NCBI RefSeq assembly: GCF_000621605.1
Contig: NZ_JHXX01000005.1
Coordinates: 1-64,000 of the forward strand
Direction: 5' to 3'
Source of the DNA: Butyrivibrio sp. MC2021
Lineage (GTDB): Bacteria > Bacillota > Clostridia > Lachnospirales > Lachnospiraceae
Length of the DNA stretch: 64,000 nucleotides
The notes under the pieces are model-generated. The model saw only the letters and a program-made list of their open reading frames with translations, had not been told where the DNA came from and did not search any database. The position numbers were made by a program, and so were the translations under genes. Of the stretch, positions 16,101-25,092 are shown piece by piece (the stretch's first letter is position 1; the number at the start of each line of letters is the position of its first letter).

Positions 16101-17288
16101 GCTGTAACCAAGACAAAGACTTATCCCATCTCCTATTACACTGACGGCGGTGAGCTCACCAAGCCTGTAAATTATTACAAGGCAGGAAAAAGAGTTGTGC
16201 TTCCCAAGGCTGTTAAGCCCGGCTATGTATTTAAGGGATGGCATGGGTCTGAAGATGAAGACAACATTTTTGAAAAGAAGAAATACATAAATGAAGAGGG
16301 CGATGTTGATTATTTTGTTACAGCCATAAAGTCAAAGGCCAGGACAGCAGTTTACCTGGAGGCAGTATATGAGCTGGCTTATTACGACATCAGCGTTGAT
16401 CCCAATGCAAAAGGCGTAACCTATTACAATGAACCCTTCAAGAAAAAGCTGAATTTGGGAATTTATTCCGGAGAAGGCGACAGAGTAGATGTAAAGGCAA
16501 GCTTCTCAAAAGCAGGAGTTGCAAGAAAAGGTTATGAGTTTGTGGGCCTGTCACTGAATCCCAAGGCAACAACAGAGGATGAATGCATTTTTGAAGATGA
16601 TTATTCCTGGCTTACAGATAAGTCCAAAGCAACACTTTACTGCATCTGGGCAAAGAAAGAGTATCACCTTAGACAGGACCTGGAGGCACTGATCATTTCT
16701 CCTGAGTCTTCTGATGATATAGAAGATACAAGAACAACAATAGAATATGATCTTGAGGCTGATTCCACTGATCTGTACTCTTTTGATCAGTCAATCTATT
16801 ACGGAAAGAAATACAAGCTCAAGAGCCTTCCGAATCTTGTTGGAGCAGATTTTGTAGGTTATGTCCTTGTAGAGTCTGACTGTGAGGGAACCCCAAGCGT
16901 TAAGTATAAAGAGAAGTATGGCTACAAGACTGTTACACAGATAAATGCCGATAATGAGGCAGATATTACAGTGATACCTGTATTCCTTCAGAAATACTAC
17001 ACACTTACCTTTGATACCAACGGCGGTGTATACGAGGATTATGAGGGCACCAAGACCGGCAAGGTATCAGTTTTAGAGGGATACGCTTTCCCTGTTACAG
17101 ATTATCAGACTGTTGAAATGGCAGTTGAATGGTTTAGAGAGGGAGTATCAAGAGAAGGCTATACCTTAAAGGGACTTTCCCTTGATCCTAAGGGTAAAAA
17201 GCCACTTCCTGCAGACCTCAGAACATTAGGCAAGAAGTACAAGGATGAAGTGACTGTTTACGCTGTTTGGGAAAAGGCTGAGAAATAA
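13104..17288 (+). CDS. Large secreted protein with InlB-B/Listeria-Bacteroides repeats, two tandem halves
   Basis: 1394 residues. A signal peptide (MKRNFMGKFLGLTLAAVM... to SLAA) is followed by about 100 highly acidic, Pro-rich residues. Two homologous halves of roughly 560 residues come next. Each opens with a YTFVxH...KKTYxF block and closes with GYTLKG..LDxKGKKPxPADLR and TVYAVWxK. Each contains several Listeria-Bacteroides-type modules, for example TFDTNGG, GYRFLGW and LYCIWEK. The halves are joined by six ETPG repeats near residues 690-730. No LPXTG, SLH or other anchor is seen at the C-terminus, so surface attachment is unclear. The start at 13104 is chosen by AGGGAGA upstream. Its role (adhesion or matrix) is an inference. 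Confidence 0.8.
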   Translation: MKRNFMGKFLGLTLAAVMAVSSSVPSLAAEELSEFASEEAVYEEVLEEIPEEENEEPEAEAEEDYQEPEDTQEEESEDVQEEEAVSEEAVSEEAVLTEEPEAPSEEPEQNPAEEPSLEPEEESTWANEEYTFVYHDKTKTKDYQEKKTYTFADKDQELAASFIKTGYKITGWTYKYAKGMLESGATVDDVVALADANKDTKIDLYTNWDQIRYSIVFYGSDGKQLEFQPEGYTGIKYTDSVDFTSAAKQISKTLPEGVAVVGFSKSNTGKVEYALGKKFSKLMNTEGEIVLYPVQGAGEYSINYELEDGELSKEVISYMPGKRVVLPTAKKTGYRFLGWEPEDDIDSTIFETKTVKDYDGEKHEVVVALKKTAKSAVNLKAIFEPIRFTLYIDPNGKGVVDGETALKKKMKVGVFDYEGTLIEEGKYLPESPEKRGSIFIGFSLDPKATAEKGEFVSGDDLSALTTKKSATLYCIWEKIPYEIMYLNEVVIIDSKSFNEEEKLYDYSFNCIDEEAGEFAKVETIYYGSSYSLKPIQIPGCTFMKWAVEELNDASLVVDKNTGKVSKVKADNESSFVVRGFYTENACKIKFNTNGGTYTENKVTKKGAVSLIEGYAKPFTNPDEIYSAMDKFENGLSRTGYTLKGLYLDAKGKKPVPADLRGLSKKLNGTVTIYAVWQKGNAPKNVNSAAFEEETSEEETPGEETPGEETPGEETPGEETPGEETPGEENPAQTATYNVKFHIDGLTFTAAVEYDSKDPEKQSTIEDARLIAAKEDDENYLLKWIYKNGYDDFWFYDEACTQEADMKAVVSDNLELFGKWVNVTDWEDEVYTFVFHENNGGKNRTVKKTYNFENADDIIGEGTESFSKKGYTLDGWRTKDEEWHFEKNSTATELIGFAHRKTLHLYAEWKPISYTMKFYYSDGKEFETQPTHCFEYFSTEPVFSYEDVIDFTAAADYLNDYYDAGTAIVGFSKTMGGKADFAVGKKYRGCYDKEGELALYAVTKTKTYPISYYTDGGELTKPVNYYKAGKRVVLPKAVKPGYVFKGWHGSEDEDNIFEKKKYINEEGDVDYFVTAIKSKARTAVYLEAVYELAYYDISVDPNAKGVTYYNEPFKKKLNLGIYSGEGDRVDVKASFSKAGVARKGYEFVGLSLNPKATTEDECIFEDDYSWLTDKSKATLYCIWAKKEYHLRQDLEALIISPESSDDIEDTRTTIEYDLEADSTDLYSFDQSIYYGKKYKLKSLPNLVGADFVGYVLVESDCEGTPSVKYKEKYGYKTVTQINADNEADITVIPVFLQKYYTLTFDTNGGVYEDYEGTKTGKVSVLEGYAFPVTDYQTVEMAVEWFREGVSREGYTLKGLSLDPKGKKPLPADLRTLGKKYKDEVTVYAVWEKAEK

Positions 17289-17331
17289 GAATAATGTGCG
17301 GCAAAGCACATAAAATAGGAGGAAAGAAAGT

Positions 17332-18021
17332 ATGAAGAAATATGTTGCTGAATGTATTGGAACCTGTGTACTTGTAGTAATGGGCTGCGGAACAGCAATG
17401 CTGGTAGGTTGCGATGCCATGAGCGGCAGCGGTTATCTTTTAACTGCTCTTGCTTTTGGTCTTACAATCGTTGGAATGGCTTACTGCATCGGTAATATCT
17501 CAGGCTGCCATATCAACCCTGCTGTATCACTGGCAGTTTTCCTTACAGGTGGAATGAACCTTGCTCAGTTTATCGCTTATGTTATCGCCCAGTGCCTGGG
17601 CGGCGTTGTTGGATCTGCTATCCTTGCAGGCATCTTTGCCCTGGGCGCAGTTGATGATGCTACAGGCGGATTCGGTGCCAACGGCCTTGACGGCGTAAGC
17701 GGAAACCCTATCGCTGGTCTTATCGTAGAAATTGTTCTTACATTTATATTCGTTCTTACAATCCTTGGTGTTACATCACCTAAGGCTAAGCACGGATCAG
17801 TAGGAGGCCTTATTATCGGTCTTACACTTACTCTGGTTCACATCCTTGGCATCGGCCTTACCGGAACATCCGTTAACCCTGCAAGAAGCCTTGGCCCTGC
17901 AATCTTCGCAGCAATCGGAGAGAACACAGCACCCATCATCAGCTTATGGGTATTTATCGTAGGACCCCTTGTTGGTGCAGCTCTCGCAGCATTTACCTAC
18001 AAGTTCCTGGACAAGGAGTAA
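17332..18021 (+). CDS. Aquaporin (MIP family, AqpZ-like water channel)
   Basis: 229 residues with six membrane helices. Both NPA loops are present: CHINPAVSL and TSVNPARSLGP. Phe in LAFGLTIVG, His in TLVHILGIGL and Arg in NPARS match the narrow selectivity filter of water-specific channels rather than glycerol facilitators. Start MKKYVAECIGT with AGGAGG upstream. It has its own terminator at 18045-18084. The substrate call is from these residues only. Confidence 0.9.
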   Translation: MKKYVAECIGTCVLVVMGCGTAMLVGCDAMSGSGYLLTALAFGLTIVGMAYCIGNISGCHINPAVSLAVFLTGGMNLAQFIAYVIAQCLGGVVGSAILAGIFALGAVDDATGGFGANGLDGVSGNPIAGLIVEIVLTFIFVLTILGVTSPKAKHGSVGGLIIGLTLTLVHILGIGLTGTSVNPARSLGPAIFAAIGENTAPIISLWVFIVGPLVGAALAAFTYKFLDKE

Positions 18022-18044
18022 TCTGACATTCTAAATATGTCTTC

Positions 18045-18084
18045 AAAGAGCTTGTTTCCGCCAATAACGGAAGCAAGCTCTTTT
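18045..18084 (+). terminator. Terminator of aquaporin gene
   Basis: AAGAGCTTG/CAAGCTCTT outer stem and TTCCG/CGGAA inner stem, followed by TTTT. Confidence 0.8.
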
Positions 18085-18218
18085 GCGTTATTTTGCGAAT
18101 TTTCTGTGTATATTCTGATGTAGTGGTGGTTTTTTGACAGATTTTTGTGTACTATTCTTTTGCTATGTGAGACTTTTTTAGTTTTCATAAATAAATGAGA
18201 ATTTGTTGAGGGTTATTT

Positions 18219-19052
18219 ATGTCAGAACAAAAAGAAAAGAAAAAGAAGAGATTTCCAATTTTAAGGACAATTGTATCGCTGATCATTATACTTACCATCT
18301 GGTTTGAAGTGCCGGTAACGGAGGAGATTACCCTTGGAGATGCGGAGAATAGTGGGGATTCCGCCCGCTTTGCACTTGTAACGGACCTTCACTCCTGTTT
18401 TTACGGGAAGGACCAGAAGGGTCTTTTGAAGATGATCGAGAAGGGCAATGTGGACGCAGTTCTTTTATCCGGGGATATCCTTGATAACAAGTTCAAGAAC
18501 GACAATGCCAAGATCTTCCTTGAGCAGATAGCTGAGAAATGCCCCTGCTATTATGTTACAGGAAACCACGAGATCTGGAGCGGCATGGAAAAAGAGTTTA
18601 AGGAATACCTGACAGGTATTGGGGTAACCGTGCTTGATGGAAATTACGTTACCACTCAGATAAAGGGAAAGACCTATGAGATCTGCGGTGTGGACGATCC
18701 CACATACATGAGCGATGAGGAGTGGAGAGCGCAGCTGGAATCGGCAAGTTCAGGTTCCGATAACTACAAGATTCTTTTATCTCATCGCCCTGAAAGAGTG
18801 GATTACTATGACGACTACGACTTTGATCTGGTAGTCTCCGGCCACGCCCACGGCGGACAGTGGATAAATCCTTTTACCGGCATTGGAACATTGGCTCCGG
18901 ATCAGGGATATTGGCCTAAATATGTGGACGGCCTCTACACCCTCAGTAACGGAACCAATATGGTAGTCAGCAGAGGCCTTTGCAGAGAGCGCATGCCCTA
19001 TCCCAGATTTTTTAACCATCCTGAAATCGTAGTGATAGAGGTAAGGGGTTAA
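18219..19052 (+). CDS. Membrane-anchored metallophosphoesterase (YkuE-like)
   Basis: 277 residues. A single N-terminal membrane segment (FPILRTIVSLIIILTIWFEV) is followed by a calcineurin-type phosphoesterase domain. All dinuclear metal motifs are present: VTDLHSC, SGDILD, VTGNHEIW, LLSHRPE and SGHAHGGQW. The catalytic domain should face outside. Substrates in this family include phosphate esters and possibly lipid phosphates; none can be assigned here. TTGAGGG lies upstream of the start. It is followed after 62 bp by a lipoprotein gene and may be cotranscribed. Confidence 0.85.
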   Translation: MSEQKEKKKKRFPILRTIVSLIIILTIWFEVPVTEEITLGDAENSGDSARFALVTDLHSCFYGKDQKGLLKMIEKGNVDAVLLSGDILDNKFKNDNAKIFLEQIAEKCPCYYVTGNHEIWSGMEKEFKEYLTGIGVTVLDGNYVTTQIKGKTYEICGVDDPTYMSDEEWRAQLESASSGSDNYKILLSHRPERVDYYDDYDFDLVVSGHAHGGQWINPFTGIGTLAPDQGYWPKYVDGLYTLSNGTNMVVSRGLCRERMPYPRFFNHPEIVVIEVRG

Positions 19053-19114
19053 CTTATGAAAAAAATAGAGGGGCATATAAGTCATAATTAAATGTGATTG
19101 GGAGCGAAAAAAGT

Positions 19115-21235
19115 ATGTGGGACAAGAAGTTGGGGAAAGTATTTACAAGTGCAGTCTGTGTAGGCCTTACGGCTACAATGCTTGCGGGCTGCGGCAAGGC
19201 AAAAGAGGATTCTTTTGTTGCAGAAGAATATGAGGATGACTTTTTTGACAAGCTGCTGTTTTATCCGACTGAGCAGGATGACAAGCCGGTATATGTGAAT
19301 CTGAAGGATGAAACTGTAGCCAAATACGATCTGGCTGATTTCAAGACTATTTTTGAAGATAAGGGCAGTGAATATGAGCCTGTGACTTTGCTTCTGGAAA
19401 AGGGCGGTATATTGTACTTGCTGTGCTCCAAGAAAGATGCTGAGAGCTCGGCAAGAGAAAGAGATGCAGTATTTGCGGTTGATAAAAGATCCAAAGAGAT
19501 CAAGATGATAGTTGACCGTGACCACTGGGACACTCTGGTAGCCTTTGATTATTATGACGGGGCTTTTTATGCAATATATGATACTTCAGAGCAGTACATC
19601 GTCTATAAGATCCTCAAGGAGAAAGGCGAACTGAACTATCATGGAGAAACGGACAGCAGTATGTATCCCTTTTTCCATGAGCTGTACAATTATGAATGCA
19701 TATTGCCAGGTGAGGAATATGAACTTGCATGTTATGAGCGAATCCTGGGAGAATACGGATTTATTGTTGGAAAAAAGGATGATGGATTTTACAGGATAAA
19801 TGCTGATGGAGAGGCTGCTCTGCTCAAGGGTTTTCCCGATGAAGACGATATTGAGATAATAGATTATGATTCGAAGTATGTTATTTTTTCATCCCGTTTC
19901 GATTATCCGAAGTGCTCTTTTTATCTTGATATAGATAAGGAAAAGTATGATTATCTTCCTCCGATAGAAGGTTCAGTGGGCTATTCCCGCTTCTTTTTGG
20001 AGTATCAGAACGAAAAGGTGTACTACAAATATTTTAATGGCAGCTATGTAATTGATCTTCATTCCTATGATATAAAAAGCGGCGATGATAAGATGTTGGT
20101 TAGCAAAAGTGAAGTAATAGGTTCCCTGTTAGGCTACTATAGCGGAGGGGTTCCGCTGGATTCGCTTATCATTAGGAATGGCAAGCTGATATTTAGGGAC
20201 CGTGTTGACGGTGTTGTGGACTGGTGTATTGCAGACATGGATGATGCCGATAATACGCAGCATAGTCTGGGCATAGATCCGATGGATTTCGGACTGGCAA
20301 GATATGGACATGTTGAGTCTGTGACAGCCAAGGCTGTTTGCCCTCGCTGCAATGCGGTTATTGATGAGCTTGTGTCAGAGTACTATGTATTCGAGGGATG
20401 GTATTCAGAAACAGTAGATCAGGCTAATGAAACCTTGATGGCGCACACAAATGAAAGAGTGGCCGAAATTGAGAAGCTTAATGCCCAGTACGCAGCGGCG
20501 GGATATACCGAGGATGATTGCAAAAAGCATACCCATAAGAGTGAAATATACCGGATTTATTCAGTAAAGCTTATTGATGATACATATCTGGCTGTATCCG
20601 AGAATTGCACCCGGATGGCGGAGGGTGAAGAAACCTCCCATGATGCTTACCATCTTTACAATCTTCAGACCGGAGAAGAGCACAATATCATGGACTTTTA
20701 TCCGGGAACTGTGGAGGAGCTTCAAAAGCTTCTTTCGGACAAAGCCGGAGATGCAGCTCTTACGCCGGACATATCCGGGATCGCCTTTGAGGAAAAAGGC
20801 ATTAAGTATTCGAAAAAGGATAATTCGGGATATAATTTCTTAAGCTATGAGGAGCTCCTCGGAAGGCAGACTTTGGCTGATTTCCCCCAGGAAGATGACG
20901 ATTACAGCCATTTTTCCGGAGGCTTCAGTGCCGGAATGGAGGCCGGTACACTTTCTGTTAATGAAGAGGGAAAGGTCGTTGTTAAAAGAGGCCATGAGGA
21001 GCCTATGGAAGATGTGCCGGTGGATGAGATGGTTTTGTATGATGAGCCTGAAAGAATATGCGAACTGGCTGATGATGTATATATCTCCCTGTTTTATCCT
21101 GTAAACGATGTGTACGGTGCCCGTGTTCCGAAACAGAACTTCATTAAACTTATGAAGAATTACAGCGTGAATTGCTATTACAGATTTGACGAGAACGGAA
21201 AGCTTATCGAAATCCTGGGAATCTATTATTCATGA
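19115..21235 (+). CDS. Large lipoprotein of unknown function
   Basis: 706 residues. An N-terminal lipoprotein signal (VGLTATMLAGCGK, with a LAGC lipobox) predicts lipid anchoring on the outer face of the membrane. The body is acidic and rich in aromatic residues (many Tyr and Asp), with a CPRC pair near residue 410 and a helical stretch around residues 440-470. The early part has evenly spaced segments that could be beta-propeller blades; that is only an impression. I do not recognise a family. The start at 19115 follows GGGAG; an upstream in-frame ATG at 19094 is less likely. Confidence 0.65.
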   Translation: MWDKKLGKVFTSAVCVGLTATMLAGCGKAKEDSFVAEEYEDDFFDKLLFYPTEQDDKPVYVNLKDETVAKYDLADFKTIFEDKGSEYEPVTLLLEKGGILYLLCSKKDAESSARERDAVFAVDKRSKEIKMIVDRDHWDTLVAFDYYDGAFYAIYDTSEQYIVYKILKEKGELNYHGETDSSMYPFFHELYNYECILPGEEYELACYERILGEYGFIVGKKDDGFYRINADGEAALLKGFPDEDDIEIIDYDSKYVIFSSRFDYPKCSFYLDIDKEKYDYLPPIEGSVGYSRFFLEYQNEKVYYKYFNGSYVIDLHSYDIKSGDDKMLVSKSEVIGSLLGYYSGGVPLDSLIIRNGKLIFRDRVDGVVDWCIADMDDADNTQHSLGIDPMDFGLARYGHVESVTAKAVCPRCNAVIDELVSEYYVFEGWYSETVDQANETLMAHTNERVAEIEKLNAQYAAAGYTEDDCKKHTHKSEIYRIYSVKLIDDTYLAVSENCTRMAEGEETSHDAYHLYNLQTGEEHNIMDFYPGTVEELQKLLSDKAGDAALTPDISGIAFEEKGIKYSKKDNSGYNFLSYEELLGRQTLADFPQEDDDYSHFSGGFSAGMEAGTLSVNEEGKVVVKRGHEEPMEDVPVDEMVLYDEPERICELADDVYISLFYPVNDVYGARVPKQNFIKLMKNYSVNCYYRFDENGKLIEILGIYYS

Positions 21236-21311
21236 TGGTATCCGGTCCATAGATTAATTCTAGTTGCAATATACAGTAAACAGTAGTATTATATGTGCAA
21301 TATATGTAAAA

Positions 21312-21577
21312 AAGGCTGTGACGAAGACAGTAGCAGGTTTGAGAAAGCTCCAGAGAGCTGCCGGCAGGTGAGAGGCAGTGCAAGTAACTACCATGTGAAA
21401 ATCACTTCTGAGCTGCAGGATTGAAGGTTACATCAGTAGATCCTGACGTATTCTTTGGCGTTAACGAAGAGCGTATTCAACCGAAACAGTGTTTTGGCGC
21501 GTATGTGTAAACAGGTGGTATAACGAGATTATTCATGAGTCTTGTCCTTTTTACGAGGGCAGGACTTTATTTTTTGC
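21312..21577 (+). promoter_or_regulatory. T-box riboswitch (Ile) of ileS
   Basis: The leader has T-box hallmarks: a GACGAAGACAGTAGCAG start, GAGAAAGCTC and AGAGAGCTG motifs of stem I, the T-box sequence with ACAGGTGGTATAACGAG (21511-21527), whose TGGT can pair with an ACCA tRNA end, and a terminator stem AGTCTTGTCC/GGGCAGGACT (21538-21566) followed by T's. Two ATC triplets (21432-21434 and 21440-21442) lie where the specifier is expected, both fitting Ile; the first is followed by A as is usual. Uncharged tRNA-Ile would allow read-through into ileS. Confidence 0.88.
21538..21576 (+). terminator. T-box terminator hairpin
   Basis: A 10-bp stem (two G-T pairs) with an 8-9 nt loop, followed by TTATTTTTT. 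It is the off-state structure of the T-box. Confidence 0.8.
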
Positions 21578-21599
21578 GTGAGAAGCAGAGCCATGCAGT

Positions 21600-21635
21600 G
21601 ATGTACAAATACATGCTCGCATGCATTTGTACATC
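21600..21635. repeat. Palindromic hairpin in ileS leader
   Basis: GATGTACAAATACATG pairs with CATGCATTTGTACATC (one mismatch) around a CTCG loop. A second hairpin follows at about 21658-21682 (CGAGGAAATGC/GCATTTTCG). Together they look like a dispersed palindromic element inserted between the T-box and the gene. Confidence 0.5.
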
Positions 21636-21722
21636 AATATATGGCGAGCAACACGAACGAGGAAATGCGTAGCATTTTCGAGTTTGGGGCTGATTCTAAC
21701 GCAAAGGGAGAAAGGAGAAGAT

Positions 21723-24700
21723 ATGTATAACAAAGTCGAAACTGACATGAACTTTGTCGGCAGAGAGAAGAAGATTGAAGAGTTCTGGAAAAAAGAAGAC
21801 ATATTCCAGAAGAGTGTGGACACAAGAAGCAAGGGTGAGATGTATATGTTCTATGACGGACCCCCTACAGCTAACGGTAAGCCCCACATCGGACACGTTC
21901 TTACACGTGCCATCAAGGATATGATCCCTCGTTACAGAACCATGAAGGGTTATACAGTTCCCCGTAAGGCTGGTTGGGACACACACGGTCTTCCTGTAGA
22001 GCTGGAAGTTGAGAAGATGCTTGGCCTCGACGGCAAGGAGCAGATCGAAGAGTACGGAATGGAGCCCTTCATCAAGAAGTGTAAGGAATCCGTATGGAAA
22101 TACAAGGGAATGTGGGAGGATTTCTCCGGCACAGTTGGTTTCTGGGCTGACATGGATCACCCCTACATCACTTATGATGACAATTTCATCGAGTCCGAGT
22201 GGTGGGCTCTTAATGAGATTTGGAAGAAAGGCCTCCTTTACAAGGGCTTCAAGGTAGTTCCTTACTGCCCTCGCTGCGGTACCCCTCTTTCATCTCACGA
22301 GGTAGCACAGGGCTATAAGGTATTAAAAGAGCGCACAGCTGTTGTACGTTTCAAGGTTGTAGGTGAAGATGCTTACTTCCTCGCATGGACCACAACACCC
22401 TGGACACTTCCTTCAAACATCGGCCTCTGCGTAAACCCTGACGAGACTTACGTTAAGGTTAAGGCAGCAGACGGCTATACATATTATCTTGCACAGGCTC
22501 TTGCTGATACTGTTCTTGGTTCTCTCGCAAAAGAGGAAGGACAGGCAGCATACGAAGTTCTCGAGACCTACGTTGGTACAGACCTCGAGCACAAAGAGTA
22601 TGAGCCTCTTTACCAGTGCGCTAAGGACGAGGCTGACAAGCAGCACAAGAAGGCATTCTTCATCTACTGCGACAACTACGTAACTATGTCAGATGGTACA
22701 GGTATCGTACACATCGCTCCTGCATTCGGTGAAGACGACGCAAGAGTAGGACGTAAGTATGATGCTCCTCTTGTACAGATGGTAGACAGCGAAGGTAAGC
22801 TCAAGCCTGAGACTCCTTTTGCAGGCTACAGATGTAAGCCCACTCAGAAGGAAATGGACGAGGGTGCCATCAGTGCAGATCCTGAGGTTCTGAAGGACCT
22901 TGACGCAAGAGGACTTCTTTTCTCCGCACCTAAGATGGAGCACGATTATCCTCACTGCTGGAGATGCGGCACACCGCTTCTTTACTACGCTCGTTCATCA
23001 TGGTTCATCAAGGTTACAGAGGTTAAGGATGACCTTATCCGCAACAATAAAGAGATCAACTGGGTTCCTGAGTCAATCGGTAAGGGACGTTTCGGCGACT
23101 GGCTTGAGAACATTCAGGACTGGGGGATCTCCCGTGACAGATACTGGGGAACACCTCTTAATATCTGGGAGTGCGATGACTGCGGCCATCAGCTTTCAGT
23201 AGGTTCAAGAAAAGAGCTGGCTGAGCTTTCAGGAGATCCGTCCGCTGAGACCACAGAGCTTCACAGACCTTATATCGATCAGTTTGAGATCACCTGCCCT
23301 AAGTGCGGCAAGAAGATGCACAGGGTAAAAGAGGTTATTGACTGCTGGTTCGACTCAGGAGCAATGCCTTTTGCACAGCTCCACTATCCATTTGAGAACA
23401 AGGAGCTCTTCGAGAAGCAGTTCCCTGCTGAGTTCATCTCAGAGGCTGTAGACCAGACAAGAGGATGGTTCTACTCACTTCACGCAGAGGCTACACTTCT
23501 TTTCAACAAGCCTGCATTTAAGAACGTTATCGTTCTTGGTCTTGTTCAGGATGAGAACGGACAGAAGATGAGTAAGTCAAAGGGCAACGCCGTTGATCCT
23601 TTCGACGCTCTTGAGAAATACGGTGCAGATGCCATCAGATGGTACTTCTACACCAACAGCGCACCATGGCTTCCCAGCAGATTCTCCGGTGACGCCGTTA
23701 TGGAAGGACAGCGCAAGTTCCTTGGAACTCTTTGGAACACCTACGCATTCTTCGTACTTTACGCTAATATCGACGGTTTCGATGCAGCTAACTACAAGCT
23801 GGAGCTTGATAAGCTTACCGTTATGGATAAGTGGCTTCTTAGTAAGCTTAACAGCTGCGTAAAAGCTGTAGATGAGAACCTTAATAACTACAGAATTCCT
23901 GAGGCTGGTAAGGCTCTTGACAACTTTGTCGACGAGATGTCCAACTGGTATGTACGCCGCAGCCGTGAGAGATTCTGGGCTAAGGGAATGGAGCAGGACA
24001 AGATTTCTGCTTACATGACTCTTTACACTGCTCTTGTAACAGTATCCAAGGCAGCAGCTCCTATGGTTCCTTTCATGACCGAGGAGATTTATCAGAACCT
24101 TGTTCGCAACAGCTTCAAGGATGCACCTGAATCAATCCACCTCTGCGACTTCCCTGCAGTAGATGAGTCACTCATCGATTCCAAGCTTGAGAAGGACATG
24201 GAGGAAGTTCTTGATATCGTAGTTCTTGGCCGTGCAGCAAGAAATGCAGCTAACATCAAGAACCGTCAGCCTATCGGACAGATGTATGTTAAGGCTGAGC
24301 AGACTGTAGGCGAGTTCTACACAGACATCATCAGAGAAGAGCTCAATGTTAAGAACGTAGCATTTACAGATGACGTTCGCGACTTTACAAGCTACACCTT
24401 CAAGCCACAGCTTAAGACCTTAGGACCTAAGTATGGCAAGAACATCGGAGCTATCAAGGCTTACCTTGAGACCCTCGACGGAAACGCTACAATGGATGAG
24501 CTTAACACCAACGGCGTTATCAAGTTCAATGTGAACGATGTGGATGTAGAGCTTGTTAAGGAAGATCTTCTTATCGAGATGGCTCAGAAGGAAGGCTTCA
24601 TTTCTCAGGAGAACTGGGGAATCACAGTGGTTCTTGATACCAACCTTTCAGAGGAACTCATCAGAGAGGGCTTCGTCCTTGAGGTTATCAGTAAGGTTCA

Positions 24701-24914
24701 GACCATGCGTAAGGATTCAGGCTTCGAAGTTATGGATCACATCAAGGTTTCACTGAACGGAAACGACAAGCTTGCTGAGATCGTTAAGGCCAACGAGAGC
24801 AGCATCGCCACCAAGGTTCTTGCAAACGAGGTGGTTTACGGTTCAGACGTTGCCAACGCAAAAGAGTGGGATATCAACGGCGAGAAAGTAACAATCGGTG
24901 TTGAGAAGGTTTGA
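21723..24914 (+). CDS. ileS: Isoleucyl-tRNA synthetase
   Basis: 1063 residues, matching the long (type 2, eukaryote-like) form. HIGH motif: PPTANGKPHIGHVL; KMSKS motif: GQKMSKSKGNAVDP. The editing CP1 insert is present, with TTPWTLPSN and GTGIVHIAPAFGEDDA. Several CxxC pairs (YCPRCGTP, HCWRCGTP, CDDCGH, CPKCGK) may bind zinc. A C-terminal anticodon domain follows. It attaches Ile to tRNA-Ile in the cytoplasm. The start at 21723 follows GGGAGAAAGGAG; the frame upstream is open but non-coding. Codon use is more biased than in neighbouring genes, in keeping with high expression. Controlled by the T-box upstream. Confidence 0.95.
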   Translation: MYNKVETDMNFVGREKKIEEFWKKEDIFQKSVDTRSKGEMYMFYDGPPTANGKPHIGHVLTRAIKDMIPRYRTMKGYTVPRKAGWDTHGLPVELEVEKMLGLDGKEQIEEYGMEPFIKKCKESVWKYKGMWEDFSGTVGFWADMDHPYITYDDNFIESEWWALNEIWKKGLLYKGFKVVPYCPRCGTPLSSHEVAQGYKVLKERTAVVRFKVVGEDAYFLAWTTTPWTLPSNIGLCVNPDETYVKVKAADGYTYYLAQALADTVLGSLAKEEGQAAYEVLETYVGTDLEHKEYEPLYQCAKDEADKQHKKAFFIYCDNYVTMSDGTGIVHIAPAFGEDDARVGRKYDAPLVQMVDSEGKLKPETPFAGYRCKPTQKEMDEGAISADPEVLKDLDARGLLFSAPKMEHDYPHCWRCGTPLLYYARSSWFIKVTEVKDDLIRNNKEINWVPESIGKGRFGDWLENIQDWGISRDRYWGTPLNIWECDDCGHQLSVGSRKELAELSGDPSAETTELHRPYIDQFEITCPKCGKKMHRVKEVIDCWFDSGAMPFAQLHYPFENKELFEKQFPAEFISEAVDQTRGWFYSLHAEATLLFNKPAFKNVIVLGLVQDENGQKMSKSKGNAVDPFDALEKYGADAIRWYFYTNSAPWLPSRFSGDAVMEGQRKFLGTLWNTYAFFVLYANIDGFDAANYKLELDKLTVMDKWLLSKLNSCVKAVDENLNNYRIPEAGKALDNFVDEMSNWYVRRSRERFWAKGMEQDKISAYMTLYTALVTVSKAAAPMVPFMTEEIYQNLVRNSFKDAPESIHLCDFPAVDESLIDSKLEKDMEEVLDIVVLGRAARNAANIKNRQPIGQMYVKAEQTVGEFYTDIIREELNVKNVAFTDDVRDFTSYTFKPQLKTLGPKYGKNIGAIKAYLETLDGNATMDELNTNGVIKFNVNDVDVELVKEDLLIEMAQKEGFISQENWGITVVLDTNLSEELIREGFVLEVISKVQTMRKDSGFEVMDHIKVSLNGNDKLAEIVKANESSIATKVLANEVVYGSDVANAKEWDINGEKVTIGVEKV

Positions 24915-24930
24915 TAAAAAATAATATTCA

Positions 24931-24969
24931 GGGAGCTGACTTTTATCGAGTCAGCTCTCTTTTTTTTTG
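24931..24969 (+). terminator. Terminator of ileS
   Basis: GAGCTGAC/GTCAGCTC stem, extended by G-C and G-T pairs, followed by more than eight T's. Confidence 0.9.
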
Positions 24970-24983
24970 TGGAAATTTTTAAA

Positions 24984-25055
24984 AAGTGTTATTCGTCCGA
25001 TTTCAAGTGTCATTCGTCAGAAATCCAACAAACTATAAAAAACAAGTGCTACAAT
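24984..25055 (+). promoter_or_regulatory. Twin direct repeats and -10 upstream of hydrolase operon
   Basis: AAGTGTTATTCGTCCGA (24984-25000) and AAGTGTCATTCGTCAGA (25005-25021) are near-identical and start exactly 21 bp apart, i.e. on the same DNA face. A TACAAT -10 lies at 25050-25055, with no good -35. Such a layout fits a dimeric activator, for example of the LytTR type, which is known to use pairs spaced about 21 bp. The regulator is not identified. Confidence 0.55.
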
Positions 25056-25092
25056 GACTACGCATTACAAAAAGAGTCAAAAGGAGATTCAA

